Positions 17,121 to 27,215 of a stretch of 64,000 nucleotides of DNA are shown piece by piece. Both the position numbers and the translations under genes were made by a program. The first letter of the stretch is position 1; each line of letters starts with the position of its first letter. Location: the NCBI GenBank assembly GCA_050011155.1, contig JBEKJP010000020.1:1-64000 (forward strand), read 5' to 3'. Under the pieces are notes generated by a model. It was not told the origin of the DNA, ran no database searches, and was given only the letters and a program-made list of their open reading frames with translations. Source of the DNA: Palsa-504 sp050011155. Lineage in GTDB: Bacteria; Actinomycetota; Actinomycetes; Streptosporangiales; Streptosporangiaceae.

Positions 17121-18263
17121 ATGTCGACGTCCGAGAAGGTCAGGGTCGCGGTGGTCGGGGCCGGGCGCTGGGCCCAGGTCGCCCACATCCCGGGCTGGCA
17201 GCGGGAGCCGCGGGCCGAGGTGGTGGCGCTGGCCGACGTCAACGCGGAGGTAGCGGGGGAGGCGGCCGCGAAGTTCTCGGTACCCCGCGCCGTCACCGAC
17301 TACCGCGAGCTGCTCGACGATCCGGACATCGACGTCGTAGACGTGGTAACCGGCAACCAGCCGCACTTCCAGGTCTCCTGGGACGCCCTGTCCGCGGGCA
17401 AGCACGTGCTGTGCGAGAAGCCGGTGCACACCGACTACCGCAAGACCAGGGAAGCGGCGGCGCTCGCCGCGGCACGGGGACTGCGGACCAAGCTCGGTTT
17501 CACGTTCCGGTACGCGCCCGCGGTCCGGTACGCCAAGGACCTGATCGACTCCGGCTTCGTGGGCGAGCCCTACATCTTCAACGGCTTCGAGCAGAACAGC
17601 CAGTGGATCGACCCGGCCACCCCGCTGCGGCAGTTCGACCCGGAAGACGACCCGGCGCAGATCGCGGTGTCCTCCATCGAAGGCTACGGCGCGCCGATCA
17701 TCGACATCATGCACTGGTGGCTGAACACGCCGCTGACCGCGGTGGTCGGGGCCATGCGCAACTTCGTCCCGGAGCGGATCATCCGCGACACGGGCCGGAT
17801 GACGCGGGCCAACATCGACGACGGCGACATGTGGATCGCGGAGTTCGGCCGGGACATCCTCGCCTCGATCCAGTCGTCCTACGTGACGGTGGGAAATTAC
17901 CCCGGCATCGAGGCCCGCCTGTACGGCTCGGAAGGCGCGGTGATCGTGCGGCTGGTGGACGAGTTCGGCATCTGCCAGACGATCAAGACGGCCCGCAAAG
18001 AGGCCGTCGAGTTCGTCGAGGAGCAGATCCCGGACCGCTACTTCCCGCCCGGCGGCCACTCGCGCGAGCCGTGGGAGTTCCTGTTCTACTCCGGCCTGGT
18101 CAGCGACTTCACCGCCGAGATCCTCGATGGCGGGCGGGCCGGCCAGGGCGACTTCGCCCAGGGCGCGCTGGTGCAGGAGACGATCAACGCGTTCGAGGAG
18201 TCGTTCCGCCGCCGGGCCTGGGTGGACTTCCCGCTCGGCACCGAGCCCGCGGATACCCCGTGA
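17121..18263 (+). CDS. Gfo/Idh/MocA-family oxidoreductase
   Basis: 380 residues, NAD(P)-dependent. Rossmann motif VAVVGAGRWAQVAHIPGW at about 9-26, then LCEKPVHTDY and the C-terminal catalytic domain with SIEGYGAPIIDIMHWWLNTP, where the D and H of the family signature are kept. A Tyr-rich RYFPPGGHSREPWEF tail follows. ATG preceded by GAAAGGGAAAG. Its stop overlaps the first DUF4438 gene (GTGA). It is the second full-length member of this family in the cluster. Confidence 0.9.
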   Translation: MSTSEKVRVAVVGAGRWAQVAHIPGWQREPRAEVVALADVNAEVAGEAAAKFSVPRAVTDYRELLDDPDIDVVDVVTGNQPHFQVSWDALSAGKHVLCEKPVHTDYRKTREAAALAAARGLRTKLGFTFRYAPAVRYAKDLIDSGFVGEPYIFNGFEQNSQWIDPATPLRQFDPEDDPAQIAVSSIEGYGAPIIDIMHWWLNTPLTAVVGAMRNFVPERIIRDTGRMTRANIDDGDMWIAEFGRDILASIQSSYVTVGNYPGIEARLYGSEGAVIVRLVDEFGICQTIKTARKEAVEFVEEQIPDRYFPPGGHSREPWEFLFYSGLVSDFTAEILDGGRAGQGDFAQGALVQETINAFEESFRRRAWVDFPLGTEPADTP

Positions 18264-19147
18264 AGGTCACCACCAACGCGGCCCGGCTCGTCCGCCAGGT
18301 CCTGGCCGGCGAGGTCTGGCCGCCGCTGGCCGACCGGCACGCCTACCGGGTCGGGCCCGACGGCCAGCCGTTCCTGCTACCCGGCATGGGCGGGGTCACG
18401 CTGGACGTGCACTGCGGCGACCCGGCCACCGGCTACGCCTCGGACCACCTGGAGCCCGGCGCCTCGATCCGGCACCGCGACCCGGGCGCGAATATGGCGC
18501 TGCAGTTCCTGACCTGCGTGGGCAACCAGGTCCGGGTGGTCTCCGGCGCGGCCGCGGGAGCGGTCGGCCACGTCATCGGGCAGCACGCCTACGTGCTGGC
18601 CGACTTCGCCAGCTTCGACGGCACGAGTGCCGCCGGGGCCGAACTGACGACCGGCGACGCGGTGACCGTGCTGGCCGTCGGCCAGGGCCTCGCGCTGCCC
18701 GGCCATCCGCAGGTGGTGGTGAAGAACTGCGACCCGGACCTGCTGGCCGCGATGCCCGGCGGCACCCGCCCGGACGGGCGCCTGGAGGTGCACGTGGCCG
18801 CGCGCGTCCCGGCCGAGGCCATCGGCGCGGGGGCCGGGATGGCCTCCGAGTACGCCAACACCGACCTGATGGGCGCGTACGCCGGGCTGGGGGCCGACCT
18901 GTCGCTCGGCCTGGAAGGCCTGCGCATCGGAGACCTGGTGGCCCTGGCCGACGCGGACCACCGCTACGGCCGCGGCTACCGCCCGGATTACCTCACGATC
19001 GGCGTCATCTCCACCGGCCAGTGCATGATGTTCGGCCACGGGCCGGGCCCCAGCACGCTGCTGAGCGGGCCCGCCAGCGCGTTCTGCCTGGTCGACGACG
19101 TCGGTGCCAACCTGGCGGCCTGGCTGCACCCGGAGGTGGTCCCATGA
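18260..19147 (+). CDS. DUF4438-family protein, copy 1
   Basis: 295 residues, GTG start in the GTGA overlap with the preceding gene. It fits the DUF4438 family (known from a Thermotoga structure, no established activity): PFLLPGMGGVTLDV, SDHLEPGASIRH, FLTCVGNQVRVVSGAAAGAVG, VVVKNCDPDLLAAMP and the C-terminal DYLTIGVISTG with GHGPGPSTLLSGP. No signal peptide or membrane span, so cytoplasmic. It is followed at once by a second, diverged copy. The two may form a heteromer. Function unknown; position between dehydrogenases and a regulator argues for a catabolic enzyme step. Confidence 0.85.
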   Translation: MKVTTNAARLVRQVLAGEVWPPLADRHAYRVGPDGQPFLLPGMGGVTLDVHCGDPATGYASDHLEPGASIRHRDPGANMALQFLTCVGNQVRVVSGAAAGAVGHVIGQHAYVLADFASFDGTSAAGAELTTGDAVTVLAVGQGLALPGHPQVVVKNCDPDLLAAMPGGTRPDGRLEVHVAARVPAEAIGAGAGMASEYANTDLMGAYAGLGADLSLGLEGLRIGDLVALADADHRYGRGYRPDYLTIGVISTGQCMMFGHGPGPSTLLSGPASAFCLVDDVGANLAAWLHPEVVP

Positions 19148-20016
19148 TCGCCGCGGGGCCGCTCCGGGTGGTCACGGTCAACCTGCTCGGCGTCGTCGAG
19201 CATCCGGCCCTGGACGGCTCGCCCTACCGGATCGACCGGGACGGCCGTCCCTACGTGCCGGCCGGGGACGGCGGGATCGTGCTCGGGCTGGAACTCGGCG
19301 ATTCTGTCTTCGCGCGGGACGCCGATCACGCCGCGCCCGGTGCCTGCCTGGTCCACCCGGACCCGGCGGCCAGGCACGCGCTGGCCGCCTACGCCTGCGT
19401 CGGCAACGAGGTGCGGGTCAGGACCGGCGCCGCGGCCGGCGCCCGCGGCGTGGTGCTGGGGAAACGGGGCGAGGAGGGCCGCGTCATCGCCGGTCTCGGG
19501 CCGGCCGACCTGGCCCGGCTGCGCCCCGGCGACCAGGTGAGCGTGCGCGCCCGCGGCCAGGGCTGGCGCCCGCCCGGCCTGCCGCCTGAGGTCGCCGTGA
19601 TGAACCTCGACCCCGGCCTCGTGCCCGCCCTGCCCATCGGCTGGTCCGGCACCGGAACCGAGGTCGTGACCGTCGGCGTGCGGGCCATCGTGCCGAGCCG
19701 GCTGGCCGGGAACGGGATCGGCCGCCCGGCCGCCGCCTGGGACCTTGACCTGCAACTGCCCCCGCCGGGGGCGGATGGTACGGAAGACGTGGCCTTGGGG
19801 GACCTGGTCGGGGTGAGCGACCTGGACGCGCGGTACAACCTGGGATACCGCCGCGGCTGGGTGACGGTGGGCATCGTCGTCCACGGCGCCAGCCCGCTGC
19901 CCGGCCACGGGCCCGGGATCACGCCGCTGCTGACCGGGCCGTCCGCGGCCCTGCGGGCGACCGCCGATGCCGCCGGTCACGTCGGCTTGACCGCGGCGGC
20001 GCTGCGGCTACAGTGA
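19144..20016 (+). CDS. DUF4438-family protein, copy 2
   Basis: 290 residues, starting in an ATGA overlap with copy 1. Collinear with it: YVPAGDGGIVLGLE, DADHAAPGACLVH, YACVGNEVRVRTGAAAGARG, VAVMNLDPGLVPALP, WVTVGIVVHG and GHGPGITPLLTGP. The N-terminal VNLLGVVEHPALDGSPYRID is closer to the typical family start than that of copy 1. The conserved ADH/SDH, NxDP and GHGPG motifs are shared and are candidates for the active site. Overall divergence is high, so this is an old duplication with separate roles rather than a recent copy. Confidence 0.85.
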   Translation: MIAAGPLRVVTVNLLGVVEHPALDGSPYRIDRDGRPYVPAGDGGIVLGLELGDSVFARDADHAAPGACLVHPDPAARHALAAYACVGNEVRVRTGAAAGARGVVLGKRGEEGRVIAGLGPADLARLRPGDQVSVRARGQGWRPPGLPPEVAVMNLDPGLVPALPIGWSGTGTEVVTVGVRAIVPSRLAGNGIGRPAAAWDLDLQLPPPGADGTEDVALGDLVGVSDLDARYNLGYRRGWVTVGIVVHGASPLPGHGPGITPLLTGPSAALRATADAAGHVGLTAAALRLQ

Positions 20017-20600
20017 CGGGCGACGGACCTTGAGCGGAGGACGCATGCTGGACCACGTCTCGCTCCCCGAAGCGGTGGGGCGGGCGCTGCGGCACCGCAT
20101 CCTCAACAACGAGATCCCGGCGGATACCCGTCTGGTCGAGGCCAACCTGGCCGCCGAGTTCGGGGTCAGCCGGGCCACCATCCGAGACGCCATGCGCAGC
20201 CTGCAGGCCGAGGGCCTGATCGCGATCGTGCCCCGCCGGTACAGCGTGGTGACCAGGATGTCGCTCGAGGACGCCGAGGACGTGTGCTTCGCCCGGTACA
20301 CGCTGGAGCTGGCCAGCCTGGATAAGGGGTTCGGGCCCGGCCGCAAGGAACTGGTGCGGTCCCTGCGGCTGGCGCTCGACCACATGTCGGTAGCGGCGCG
20401 CACCGACGACCTGGACGCCCTGGTGGCCAGCGACACCGTGTTCCACGAGGTGCTGATGGACGTCTCGGGGCGGCGCAGGCTGAAGGACCTGTGGAGCATG
20501 CTCAACAGCCAGATGGGCGGGCTGATGCGGGCGGAGATCGACCGGCAGGGCATCAGCCTGATCGACGCGGCCGAACGTCACCGCGGCATCCTCGAGGCGG

Positions 20601-21678
<1,078 letters not shown>

Positions 21679-21692
<14 letters not shown>

Positions 21693-22488
21693 GGCCAGCT
21701 CCGTTCGTTATGAAGGTTTCGAGCGTGAACCGTCCGGCGTTCGATCCGCCGTCCACCTCCAGCACGGCGCCGGTGATGTGGCCGGCCTCACGGGAGGCCA
21801 GGAACAGCACCGCGTGCGCGATGTCCACCGGGTCGCCCGCCTTACCCAGCGGGATCGACTCGACCAGCGCCGCGCGGAGTTCGGCCGGCGCGCGATCGGG
21901 GAACGCCTCGCTCCACTGCCGCACGTCGATGTAGCCGGGGGAGACCACGTTGACCCGGATCCCGTGCGGCCCGAGTTCCATGGCGAAGACCTTGCTCATG
22001 GTCTCGACCGCCGCCTTCGACGCGCTGTAGGCGGCCCCGCCGGGCCGGGGATTGCGGGCCGATCCGCTGGAGATGCTGACCACGGCGGCGTTCCGCGCCC
22101 CGCGGCTGACGCAGTGCCGCGCGAACGCCTGGGTCATCAGGAACGTTCCGGTCACGTTGACGCGGAAGACCCGGTCCCAGGCCTCGCCCGGCATCTCGAG
22201 CAGCGTGCCGTCCGGGTACGAAGCCGCGTCGTTGACCAGGATGTCGACCCGGCCCCAGCGGCTGACCGCGGCCGCCATCACCTGGTCGGCGAGGCCAGGA
22301 TGGCCGATGTCGCCGGTGACCGTGGCCACCGCCGGGTTCCCCGCGAAGTACCCCGATTCCACCAGGTCACAGATCATCACCTGGCCGCCCTCGGCGGCGA
22401 AGCTCTGGGCGATCGCGCGCCCGAGCCCGTGGGAGCCGCCGGTAACCACCGCTGTCATGCCATCGAACCGGCCTGTCTTCAAGCTCAC
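21679..22488 (-). CDS. Short-chain dehydrogenase/reductase (SDR)
   Basis: 269 residues from GTG 22488; an in-frame ATG at 22527 lies 2 bp from the operator and lacks a ribosome site, and an ATG at 22458 is a third choice. Classical SDR: cofactor motif TGGSHGLG, NDAAS, the Ser/Tyr/Lys set in SISSGSARN and YSASKAAV, NVVSPGYI after the active site and the C-terminal GAVLEVDGG. Oxidises or reduces an alcohol/ketone with NAD(P). Transcribed with the ATPase F gene under the third GntR-type site, so it belongs to the same pathway. Confidence 0.88.
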
Positions 22489-22529
22489 CTCCGGCCCGTG
22501 CCCGCAGGCAAGCCAACGCGGGTACATTG

Positions 22530-22543
22530 TCGATTGTCGACCA
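22530..22543. promoter_or_regulatory. GntR/FCD operator, promoter of the SDR-ATPase unit
   Basis: TCGATTGTCGACCA, identical to the other two sites in 13 of 14 bases, with an ATTGTCG half-site repeated just before (22526-22532). A -10-like TATACT lies on the minus strand at 22548-22553, so the site would cover the transcription start. Confidence 0.65.
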
Positions 22544-22614
22544 AATTAGTATAGGACGGCTAGTTTCGGCAGGCCAGGCCCTACACTCCCGGCATCGGCG
22601 AGCCGGGCTGGGTG

Positions 22615-23271
22615 TCAGTCGTGGAATGACCTGGCGTGGGGTCGCGGCCTGCGCAGGAGCCACTGCCGGAACGTCCGCCGCGGCGGACGGGCGGTGACGC
22701 GGCCGCCGCGGTTCTCGCCCGAGACCTCTACGGTCAGGCGCACCGGCTCTTTCCAGCCGTTCCGGGGGCGGATCTTGACCCTTCCGCCGCGCACCGCTAT
22801 CCCGTCGGCGTCCACCTCGATGCCGGGCCTGGTCACCAGGACGAGGCCGCCGCCCCGCACATAGGCCTGGATCTGCAGCGTGGGATGGGTGATCACCGCG
22901 TCGGTGAGGTCGAGCTTCACCGTCCCGCCGACTGCCCGGATCTCCATCCGCGCGGGGACTATCCACCGGCCGCGGCGCGAGGCATTCCCGCCCTGGTAAT
23001 CGAGCCGGACAACATCCTTGGCCTGCGCCGTGACCGAGTCAGCCTGGCCGGGCACGGCCGGCAGGTCGGCAGTGAGCCGGGCCAGCTCGCCCCTGGTCCG
23101 GGCCGTCAGCGCGGCCTCTATCCGCTCGTCGAGCTCGGCCGCTGTCAGCCGGCCGTCACCGGCGGCCACGCGCAGGATCTCCACCGCGCGGTCGCGGTCT
23201 TCATGCGAGGCCCGCAGCTCAGGCCGGGCGCCCGGACCCGCGCCAGCGCCCGGGGAAACCATGCCTGCCAT
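22615..23271 (-). CDS. DUF1707 (SHOCT-like) domain protein
   Basis: 218 residues from ATG 23271. The N-terminal half carries the DUF1707 motif LRASHEDRDRAVEILRVAAG, followed by LTAAELDERIEAAL and ELARLTADLP. The rest (about 85-195) is beta-rich and resembles the cell-wall-stress (LiaF/DUF2154-like) C-terminal domain: MEIRAVGGTVKLDLTDAVI, IQAYVRGGGLVLVTRPGIEV. No membrane span. Many actinomycete paralogues exist, none with a firm function. The Arg-rich tail could bind a negatively charged partner. Start uncertain because the frame is open further upstream. Confidence 0.8.
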   Translation of the reverse strand: MAGMVSPGAGAGPGARPELRASHEDRDRAVEILRVAAGDGRLTAAELDERIEAALTARTRGELARLTADLPAVPGQADSVTAQAKDVVRLDYQGGNASRRGRWIVPARMEIRAVGGTVKLDLTDAVITHPTLQIQAYVRGGGLVLVTRPGIEVDADGIAVRGGRVKIRPRNGWKEPVRLTVEVSGENRGGRVTARPPRRTFRQWLLRRPRPHARSFHD

Positions 23272-23338
23272 GCCCACATTTTGCAACCCGCCGGGTAAGC
23301 CCCGCAACAGCAGGCGGCCGGGCCTGCTCGTCTCGTCG

Positions 23339-23821
23339 TCAGCCTGCCGTGACCGCGTACAGGAAGCACTGGGGGGCCAGGGTGCGCACGTGCACCGTCG
23401 CGACGCTGGTTTCGCAGAGCAGGCGCTCGATGACCGGCTCAAGGTCGGCCTCGTCGGTGACGACGGTGTTGTGCTCGTAGTTCATCGTGTCGTCGGCCCG
23501 GTACGTGCGCAGGACGCGCGGGCCGGCCGCCAGCTGCTCGGGTAGCCGGCCTGTCGGTGTGTGGCCGTCGCACCGCTCGGCGTGGATGTAGACAGGTCCG
23601 ACCTCCGTCCACACCGACGGGTGGTCGAACGGCGCGTAGGAGATCAGCGTGATCTGCTCACCCGGCTCGGCGTAGCGCAGGCAGCAGCGCAGCGGTTCGC
23701 CCTGCCCGGTGGCGGCGAACGGGCTCAGCTGGTTGCCGTGGCCGTCTATGCCGGTGGTACGGACGACGTCGAGGCGAGCGGGGTCGATGGCCTGCACGAG
23801 CAGGCGGGGGGCGGTGTGCAT
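23339..23821 (-). CDS. DUF1203-family protein
   Basis: 160 residues. The family pattern is clear: PLRCCLRYAEPGEQITLISYAPF, then TEVGPVYIHAERCDG and a C-terminal FLYAVTAG. Two adjacent Cys (RCCLR) and the HAExC segment suggest a metal or nucleotide site, but no activity is established for DUF1203. Small soluble protein, not obviously linked to either neighbour. Confidence 0.8.
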   Translation of the reverse strand: MHTAPRLLVQAIDPARLDVVRTTGIDGHGNQLSPFAATGQGEPLRCCLRYAEPGEQITLISYAPFDHPSVWTEVGPVYIHAERCDGHTPTGRLPEQLAAGPRVLRTYRADDTMNYEHNTVVTDEADLEPVIERLLCETSVATVHVRTLAPQCFLYAVTAG

Positions 23822-23854
23822 GTCCTCGATCTTTGTCTGCCATGCGGGCCTGTG

Positions 23855-24700
23855 CTAGCGGGAATCGGACGTCGCCTTCTGCGGGCCGAGCGGCATGACG
23901 GTCAGGGCCGGGCTGGCGCGATGATGTCCGGCGGGGGCGAACCTGGCGATGGCGGTGCCGGTGATCGTTGCCTCGACGATGTGGTCATGGCGGCCCGCCG
24001 CCGCCGGGCAGTCCTGCTCCCGCACCCGCAGCTGCATGCCGGCGATCACCACGCCCTCGGCGCCGAGGCGCCTGACGTCACCTTCCAGCGCTCGCCTGGC
24101 ATCGTGCCGCGACTCGCTGACCAGTTCGGTCCAGCCAGCCACCTCCACGTTGCCCGACCACTGGCGGGTCTGGCGGGCAGTGGTCCGGTCATCGTGCCGC
24201 GACCCGATCGAGATGCCAAGCGCCAGCCCGGCCGGTACCCAGCCGGTCGTGATGAGCCGGGCGAAATCCTGCCCCGACAGGCCGGAGGTAAATGGCGCTC
24301 CTCGCCCGTGCGCGGCACCCGGCGCGCGTACCGCGGTGCCGATGGCCGTGAACTCCAGCCCGCCGAGCCGGAATGGCCCCCGCCGCAGCCGGACGCCCAC
24401 CACGCCGTGGCCGCCCAGCCCGGCGCACTCGGCGGCCATCCGGCCGACGGCCGTCTGCCTGGCGAGGTACATGGCCTCCACCAGCAGGCCGAACGATCCC
24501 GATCCGCGCGCTCCGGGACAGTCGTACCCGCGGGCGTCGCCGGCGGCGTAGACGGCGGCACCGAACACCTGGCCGACCGGCTCGAAGCCCACGCTGCGGA
24601 CGGCGGCGAACTCCGGTGTGGTCAGCGCAGATCCCCAGGTGCCGCCAGGCCGGGCTCCCGCCTCCCCGGCCGGGGCGACAGCGGGCAGTTCGTCGCTCAC
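23855..24700 (-). CDS. Protein with two YbjQ-like (UPF0145) domains
   Basis: 281 residues, GTG start. Two tandem copies of the YbjQ fold: copy 1 about 25-125 (VGFEPVGQVFGAAVY, RMAAECAGLGGHGVVGVRL, FTAIGTAVR), copy 2 about 140-265 (FARLITTGWVPAGLALGISI, RRLGAEGVVIAGMQL, VEATITGTAIARF). Single-domain YbjQ proteins of about 100 residues form pentamers and are annotated as heavy-metal-binding without proof. The fused form recalls a fixed dimer. Cytoplasmic, monocistronic. Confidence 0.75.
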   Translation of the reverse strand: MSDELPAVAPAGEAGARPGGTWGSALTTPEFAAVRSVGFEPVGQVFGAAVYAAGDARGYDCPGARGSGSFGLLVEAMYLARQTAVGRMAAECAGLGGHGVVGVRLRRGPFRLGGLEFTAIGTAVRAPGAAHGRGAPFTSGLSGQDFARLITTGWVPAGLALGISIGSRHDDRTTARQTRQWSGNVEVAGWTELVSESRHDARRALEGDVRRLGAEGVVIAGMQLRVREQDCPAAAGRHDHIVEATITGTAIARFAPAGHHRASPALTVMPLGPQKATSDSR

Positions 24701-24785
24701 ATCCCCAGCCTAGGCCGGTCCTCCGCGTAGCCGTCGGCTGCTGAACCCAGGTCCAGGCCCCGCTCGGTTCGGGGAAGATGGCGGC

Positions 24786-25631
24786 ATGGAGCGTTTCACC
24801 AGCGCGGCGTTCGGCTTCGAGGTCACCGACACTCCCGCAGTCGGCCGGGGCGGCCCGGGAGGCGTCGTCATCTTGCTGCACGGTTTTCCGCAGGACCGGC
24901 GCTGCTGGGACCGGGTGGCACCCGCGCTCGCCGCCGGCGGCTACCGGGTGCTGGCACCGGACCTGCGCGGCTACTCGCCCGGGGCACGGCCGGCCGCACG
25001 CTCCGCCTACCGGAACTCCCAGCTGGCGGCGGACGTGCTCGCCCTGGCCGACGCGGCCGGAGCAGGACGGTTCCACCTGGCCGGGCACGACTGGGGCGCC
25101 GCCCTGGCCTGGTACCTGGCCGGCCGCCACTCGAGCCGGGTGACCTCGCTGGCCGCGCTGTCCGTCCCGCACCCGCAGGCGTTCGCCCGGGCCCTGATCA
25201 CTGGCAGCCAGGCCGCCCGCTCGTGGTACATGGCGGCCTGCCAGCTGCCCTGGCTGCCCGAGCGGGCGCTCGGCCGCCGCGGCGGCGAGGCCTTCCGCGA
25301 CATGCTGGTGCGCAGCGGGCTCGACCCGGCCAGCGCGCAGGCCTATGCCGCCCGGGCCCGGGACCCGGCCGCGCTGCGCGGTCCGCTCAACTGGTACCGG
25401 GCCATGCCGTTCAGCCTGCGCGAGCCGGCCGGTCCGATCCGGGTGCCGACGATGTTCGCCTGGGGTAACCGCGACCGGTTCGTCTCCCGGGCCGCGGCCG
25501 AGTCATGCGGCCGCTACGTCACCGGGCCCTACCGGTTTACCGAACTCGACGGCGCCTCGCACTGGCTCCCCGAACAGGCCCCCGCCCAGGTAGCCGGGCT
25601 GCTCGCGGAGCAATTCGCGGCCACGCCCTGA
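24786..25631 (+). CDS. Alpha/beta hydrolase, epoxide-hydrolase/dehalogenase-like
   Basis: 281 residues. HGFPQDRRCW oxyanion region (32-41), nucleophile elbow GHDWGA with Asp (D102) rather than Ser, a helical cap (about 130-205), acid in WGNRDRFVS and His in GASHWLPEQAP. The Asp nucleophile and the HDWGA motif are those of soluble epoxide hydrolases and haloalkane or fluoroacetate dehalogenases, so it should act by an ester intermediate. ATG with GGGGAAG upstream. A shorter, diverged stretch of the same kind of gene (67 bp, about 90% identical to 25436-25502) survives at 42079-42145. Confidence 0.85.
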   Translation: MERFTSAAFGFEVTDTPAVGRGGPGGVVILLHGFPQDRRCWDRVAPALAAGGYRVLAPDLRGYSPGARPAARSAYRNSQLAADVLALADAAGAGRFHLAGHDWGAALAWYLAGRHSSRVTSLAALSVPHPQAFARALITGSQAARSWYMAACQLPWLPERALGRRGGEAFRDMLVRSGLDPASAQAYAARARDPAALRGPLNWYRAMPFSLREPAGPIRVPTMFAWGNRDRFVSRAAAESCGRYVTGPYRFTELDGASHWLPEQAPAQVAGLLAEQFAATP

Positions 25632-25708
25632 CAGCCAGGCAGCCAACGGACGCCGACCTGGCCGGCCGGGCATGGCCGTCGCCGTGCCCGGATAGATAGC
25701 GTGGCCGC

Positions 25709-25927
25709 ATGGCCCAGGTTGTGGTGTACGGGCGGCGGGAATCACTGGACCAGCGCCGCAGCGTGCTATCCGAAGCGATCCACGCGGCGATCATGAGCGC
25801 GCTGGAGTACCCGCCCGAGAAGAAGTTCCAGCGCTTCATCGCGCTGGACGAGTCCGACTTCATCTACCCCGCGGATCGGGGCGCCGACTACACGATCATG
25901 CCGCCGGTCGCTTGCAACGCGCTGTAA
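25709..25927 (+). pseudogene. Truncated tautomerase-superfamily gene
   Basis: 72 residues matching the first half of the 4-oxalocrotonate tautomerase / MIF-like family of about 130 residues (MPQVTVYGRRE type): AQVVVYGRRESLDQRRSVLS, KKFQRFIALDESDFIYPADR, DYTIMPP. The second beta-alpha-beta unit is absent, and the end VACNAL is unrelated. The catalytic N-terminal Pro is replaced by Ala, so even an intact form would lack the usual general base. Probably a dead gene. Confidence 0.65.
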
Positions 25928-26018
25928 TTGCGTAGTTGGCCACCTGACGTGCGAGTGGGGCCGCACGTAGAGCGGGCGAGCCGGGCCGCGGGCGAGGTGG
26001 GTGCGGCCCGGCGCGGAG

Positions 26019-27215
26019 TCAGGCTGGCATCACGGTGATCTGCGCGGCGTTGCCGGCCGCGGTCCCGGGCTGGCCTTGGGATCCGGTGGCGCCGGGGTTC
26101 CCGTGTCCGCCGCTGCCGCCGCCGCTGTTGTTCTTGCCGGCGCTGCCGCCAAAGCCGCCTGCGCCGCCTGGGCCGCCTGGGCCCGGCTGGCCCGCGGCGC
26201 CGGGGAGAGCTGGCTCCGCCGTGTACTGTACCTTGGCCACGTCCGGCGCAGTGGGCACCCTGATCACGACGTTGCCCGCCGCGTTGACGCCGTTGCCGCC
26301 GTTGCCGGCCGCGCCGCCGGCGCCGCCCGTTCCGCCGTTACCGCCGGGACCGCCGCCGTTTCCGGTGCAGTCACAGGTGATGCCGTTGCCGCCGTTGCCG
26401 CCCTGCTGGCCCGGACCGCCCGCGCCGCCGTTGCCGCCCTGACCGCCGGGACCGGATTGGGAGTAAATGGTAAGCACGCTGGCGGTGAGAGCGTTCTGGA
26501 TCATGATGGTCGCCTGCATGCTCGGCGTGCCGGGGTTGCCGTTCGGGCCGGCGGTTCCTGGCGTTCCGGCGGCACCGGGGCTGCCGGGGCCGCCGCCGGG
26601 GCCGGCGATACCGGCCGAGGAGCACTCGCCGGGCTTTCCTGAGGCGGACTGGCCCGCAGCGGCCGGGGCTGGCGGGGTGGCCGGCGTGGCGCCTGTCTTG
26701 CCGAGGATGTTGAAGTCGGCGGCGCTGCTGCCGCTGGTGCCGATCCGGGTCAGGGTCGCGCAGGTGAAACTCAGCGGCGTGCTCTCGCACACGAAGTAAC
26801 CGCCCTGTTCCAGGGTGACATCGGTGAAGCTGACGACGCGCACCGAGCCGTCCGGCGTGCTCAGGTCGTACCTGGAGGTGACCGTTACCGGGCCCGGCGC
26901 GGCGGTCACGTGAGCGGTCAGCGGGAAGGCCGGGGCGATCGCCGCCCGGTCCTCATCGGACAGGTCGGCGTTGCCGACCACGTGCGCCGCGATGCGCTGC
27001 GAGAGGGCCGTACCGCTATCGGCCGCGACGGCGGGCTCGGTCCCGTTGAACAGAGCCTCGTAGTGCGCCTGGCGTCCCTGCTGGTCCAGGCCCAGGTCCA
27101 GCAGGGAGCGGAGCTGGTCAACGTCGTGCACCACCGTCTTGGTCTCCGCCGGGCCGCCGCCGGCTGGGGCGGTGACGGGAATGCCGTGTGCTTCGAGCTG
27201 GCCGATTGTTGTCAT
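26019..27215 (-). CDS. Collagen-like Gly-rich repeat protein
   Basis: 398 residues from ATG 27215. Residues about 1-165 form a globular head (TIGQLEAHGIPVTAPAGGG, then VDQLRSLLDLGLDQQGRQ and a beta-rich part VRVVSFTDVTLEQGGYFVC). The rest is imperfect Gly-X-X and GGxGG repeats broken by a short beta segment (IRVPTAPDVAKVQYTAEP). No signal peptide or membrane span is visible, so export is unproven. It starts in an ATGA overlap with the upstream paralogue, and both share the layout. Function unknown; structural or surface role is an inference. Confidence 0.75.
   Translation of the reverse strand: MTTIGQLEAHGIPVTAPAGGGPAETKTVVHDVDQLRSLLDLGLDQQGRQAHYEALFNGTEPAVAADSGTALSQRIAAHVVGNADLSDEDRAAIAPAFPLTAHVTAAPGPVTVTSRYDLSTPDGSVRVVSFTDVTLEQGGYFVCESTPLSFTCATLTRIGTSGSSAADFNILGKTGATPATPPAPAAAGQSASGKPGECSSAGIAGPGGGPGSPGAAGTPGTAGPNGNPGTPSMQATIMIQNALTASVLTIYSQSGPGGQGGNGGAGGPGQQGGNGGNGITCDCTGNGGGPGGNGGTGGAGGAAGNGGNGVNAAGNVVIRVPTAPDVAKVQYTAEPALPGAAGQPGPGGPGGAGGFGGSAGKNNSGGGSGGHGNPGATGSQGQPGTAAGNAAQITVMPA
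26040..26670 (-). repeat. Gly-X-X / GGxGG low-complexity coding repeat
   Basis: Repeated GCCGCCGTTGCCGCC-type units encode Gly, Pro, Asn and Ala in collagen-like order over about 200 codons of the gene above. The units are degenerate, so they are maintained at protein rather than DNA level, but they are prone to slippage and assembly error. Confidence 0.7.

Noticed and set aside
17411..20016. 578- and 629-codon plus frames over Gfo/Idh and the DUF4438 genes
   Set aside because: Off-frame readings of well-supported genes, extremely Arg/Gly/Pro-rich; each DUF4438 start has a 4-nt overlap with its upstream gene instead.
26040..26460. Possible CRISPR or satellite array in the GCC-rich repeats
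   Set aside because: Repeats are short, unspaced and follow codon phase; they encode Gly-X-X blocks.
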